NCBI GenBank assembly: GCA_030624695.1
Contig: JAUXJP010000077.1
Span: forward strand, 1 to 5,715
Length of the DNA stretch: 5,715 nt
Direction: 5' to 3'
From: Candidatus Dadabacteria bacterium
GTDB taxonomy: Bacteria > Desulfobacterota_D > UBA1144 > Nemesobacterales > JAJCZQ01
This document shows, one piece after another, positions 4,955 through 5,715 of the stretch. The notes under the pieces were generated by a model. It was not told where the DNA came from and did no database searches. It saw only the letters and a program-made list of their open reading frames with translations. Position 1 is the stretch's first letter. Each line of letters opens with the position of its first letter. Position numbers and translations under genes: made by a program.

Positions 4955-5715
4955 ATGAAAAATAAGATTAAAATCAGCTCTCTTTTTCTTCTACTGTTAA
5001 TTTTTTTCTTAATTTGTTCCGATTGTGTCTATGCACAGGACGAAACGGACGATATGATCCGTGTTTCCAAACTCAAGATTAAGGGTAATAAGGCGATTGA
5101 AACAAAGGAAATAAGACAGACTATTGAAACTCAGGCCCCTTCTATTAAACCCTGGGTAAAAAAACCTGAATTTGACCCCGATGTATTTAAAGACGATATT
5201 CAGAGAATAAAGGAACTATTTGCAAATAATGGGTATTACGATGCGGTTGTGGATTATAAGCTTAACTACAACGATACCGGGGACAGGGTAAAAATATACA
5301 TAACAATAGAGCAGGGTTCTCCGGTAATACTAAGAAGTCTTAGTATTGTTATCAAGAATCCTGCTCAACGAGGTAATCCTGATGGTGAAGAGTACCTTGA
5401 TATTAGGCAAAAAATTATAGAAAGAATACCCCTGGAGGCTGAAAAAGAGTTTTCTCCTCTTAAATTTGAGCAAGCCAAATCGGATATAAATTTAATATGT
5501 TCAAATCTTGGATATCCAAAACACGAGATTGAGTCTGAAGCACTTGTTAACAGGAGTGAAAAATGGGCGGAAGTAAGTTTTAATATAATTCCCGGTGATA
5601 AATATAGATTTGGTAACATTGAAATAGTAGGAAATAAAAAAACCCCCACATACCTTGTGAGAAGGGATATTATTTTTGAACCGGGTGAAGTTTATTCACT
5701 CGAAAAAGTATCAGA
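4955..5715 (+). CDS. TamA/BamA-family outer-membrane assembly protein, N-terminal part (runs off window)
   Basis: This frame starts at ATG 4955 and remains open to the window edge (253 codons plus two bases). The N-terminus is a signal peptide: KNKIK, hydrophobic core at residues 9-21, cleavage probably after VYA at residue 27. POTRA repeats follow. The first (about 35-119) begins VSKLKIKGNKAIETKEI and has FANNGYYDAVVDYKL and VKIYITIEQG. The second (about 123-213) begins VILRSLSIVI and ends AEVSFNIIPGDKY. The third starts at YRFGNIEIVGNKKTPTYLVRR (217-237, split after GNIEIVGN). The third repeat opening with Y-x-FG-x-I and the three-repeat plan favour TamA over five-POTRA BamA, but the missing beta-barrel leaves this open. 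Omp85 proteins insert barrel proteins into the outer membrane; TamA normally partners TamB, which might lie downstream. No SD precedes the start and no better in-frame start exists back to the TAA at 4868. Confidence 0.9.
   Translation, partial: MKNKIKISSLFLLLLIFFLICSDCVYAQDETDDMIRVSKLKIKGNKAIETKEIRQTIETQAPSIKPWVKKPEFDPDVFKDDIQRIKELFANNGYYDAVVDYKLNYNDTGDRVKIYITIEQGSPVILRSLSIVIKNPAQRGNPDGEEYLDIRQKIIERIPLEAEKEFSPLKFEQAKSDINLICSNLGYPKHEIESEALVNRSEKWAEVSFNIIPGDKYRFGNIEIVGNKKTPTYLVRRDIIFEPGEVYSLEKVS
5326..5347. repeat. Near-perfect 22-bp palindrome inside the POTRA-coding sequence
   Basis: AATACTAAGA (5326-5335) and TCTTAGTATT (5338-5347) are exact inverted repeats around a central AG. They fall in the codons for VILRSLSIV at the start of the second POTRA repeat. 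In mRNA this could form a nine-pair stem with a four-base loop. It may constrain or attenuate translation or be a protein-binding site, or may be a codon coincidence. Confidence 0.6.

Noticed and set aside
5365..5649. Minus-strand open frame of 94 codons
   Set aside because: It is antisense to the POTRA-coding frame, which has a signal peptide and domain motifs; the antisense product shows none.
1..5715. CRISPR array, tRNA, insertion sequence, toxin-antitoxin or defence island
   Set aside because: No regular spaced repeats, cloverleaf-like sequence, transposase motif or paired terminal repeats were found on reading both strands; the gene content is housekeeping and envelope.

Overview
The window is AT-rich and tightly packed with bacterial genes. 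A Gram-negative (two-membrane) organism is indicated by a partial Omp85/TamA-type protein with POTRA repeats, several small signal-peptide proteins, and two domain signatures best known from Proteobacteria (a DUF4124-like module and a surface-adhesin-E-like module). An uncultured proteobacterial or deltaproteobacterial-like lineage is a reasonable guess, but the sequence does not fix the taxon. No mobile element, tRNA, rRNA or CRISPR array is seen.

Layout from left to right. (1) Positions 2-142 hold a plus-strand open frame that enters from the left edge, or is a 45-residue small ORF. Its stop overlaps the start of the next gene as ATGA. (2) Positions 139-609 encode an exported protein with a DUF4124-like C-terminus. 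(3) A minus-strand cluster of four genes runs from 3174 down to 613: apt, aroB, trmB and a small membrane or lipoprotein with a coiled coil. It converges on the exported-protein gene with 3 bp between the stop codons, which lie in the two arms of a small palindrome. (4) A 247-bp divergent intergenic region (3175-3421) separates apt from a plus-strand exported protein of unknown function (3422-4060). (5) Two minus-strand genes at 4815-4070, coupled by an ATGA overlap, encode an adhesin-E-like exported protein and a three-helix membrane protein. (6) A second divergent region (4816-4954) precedes the plus-strand TamA/BamA-like gene, which runs off the right edge.

The three recognised enzymes are housekeeping: purine salvage (Apt), step two of the shikimate pathway (AroB) and m7G46 tRNA modification (TrmB). 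Their grouping looks like an ordinary growth-related operon rather than a single pathway. All the genes around them are envelope-directed. I see no convincing undescribed defence, mobile or RNA system. The points most worth a second look are the overlooked left-edge ORF, the coupled adhesin-E-like/membrane pair, the C-terminal position of the DUF4124-like module, and a near-perfect palindrome inside the POTRA-coding sequence.
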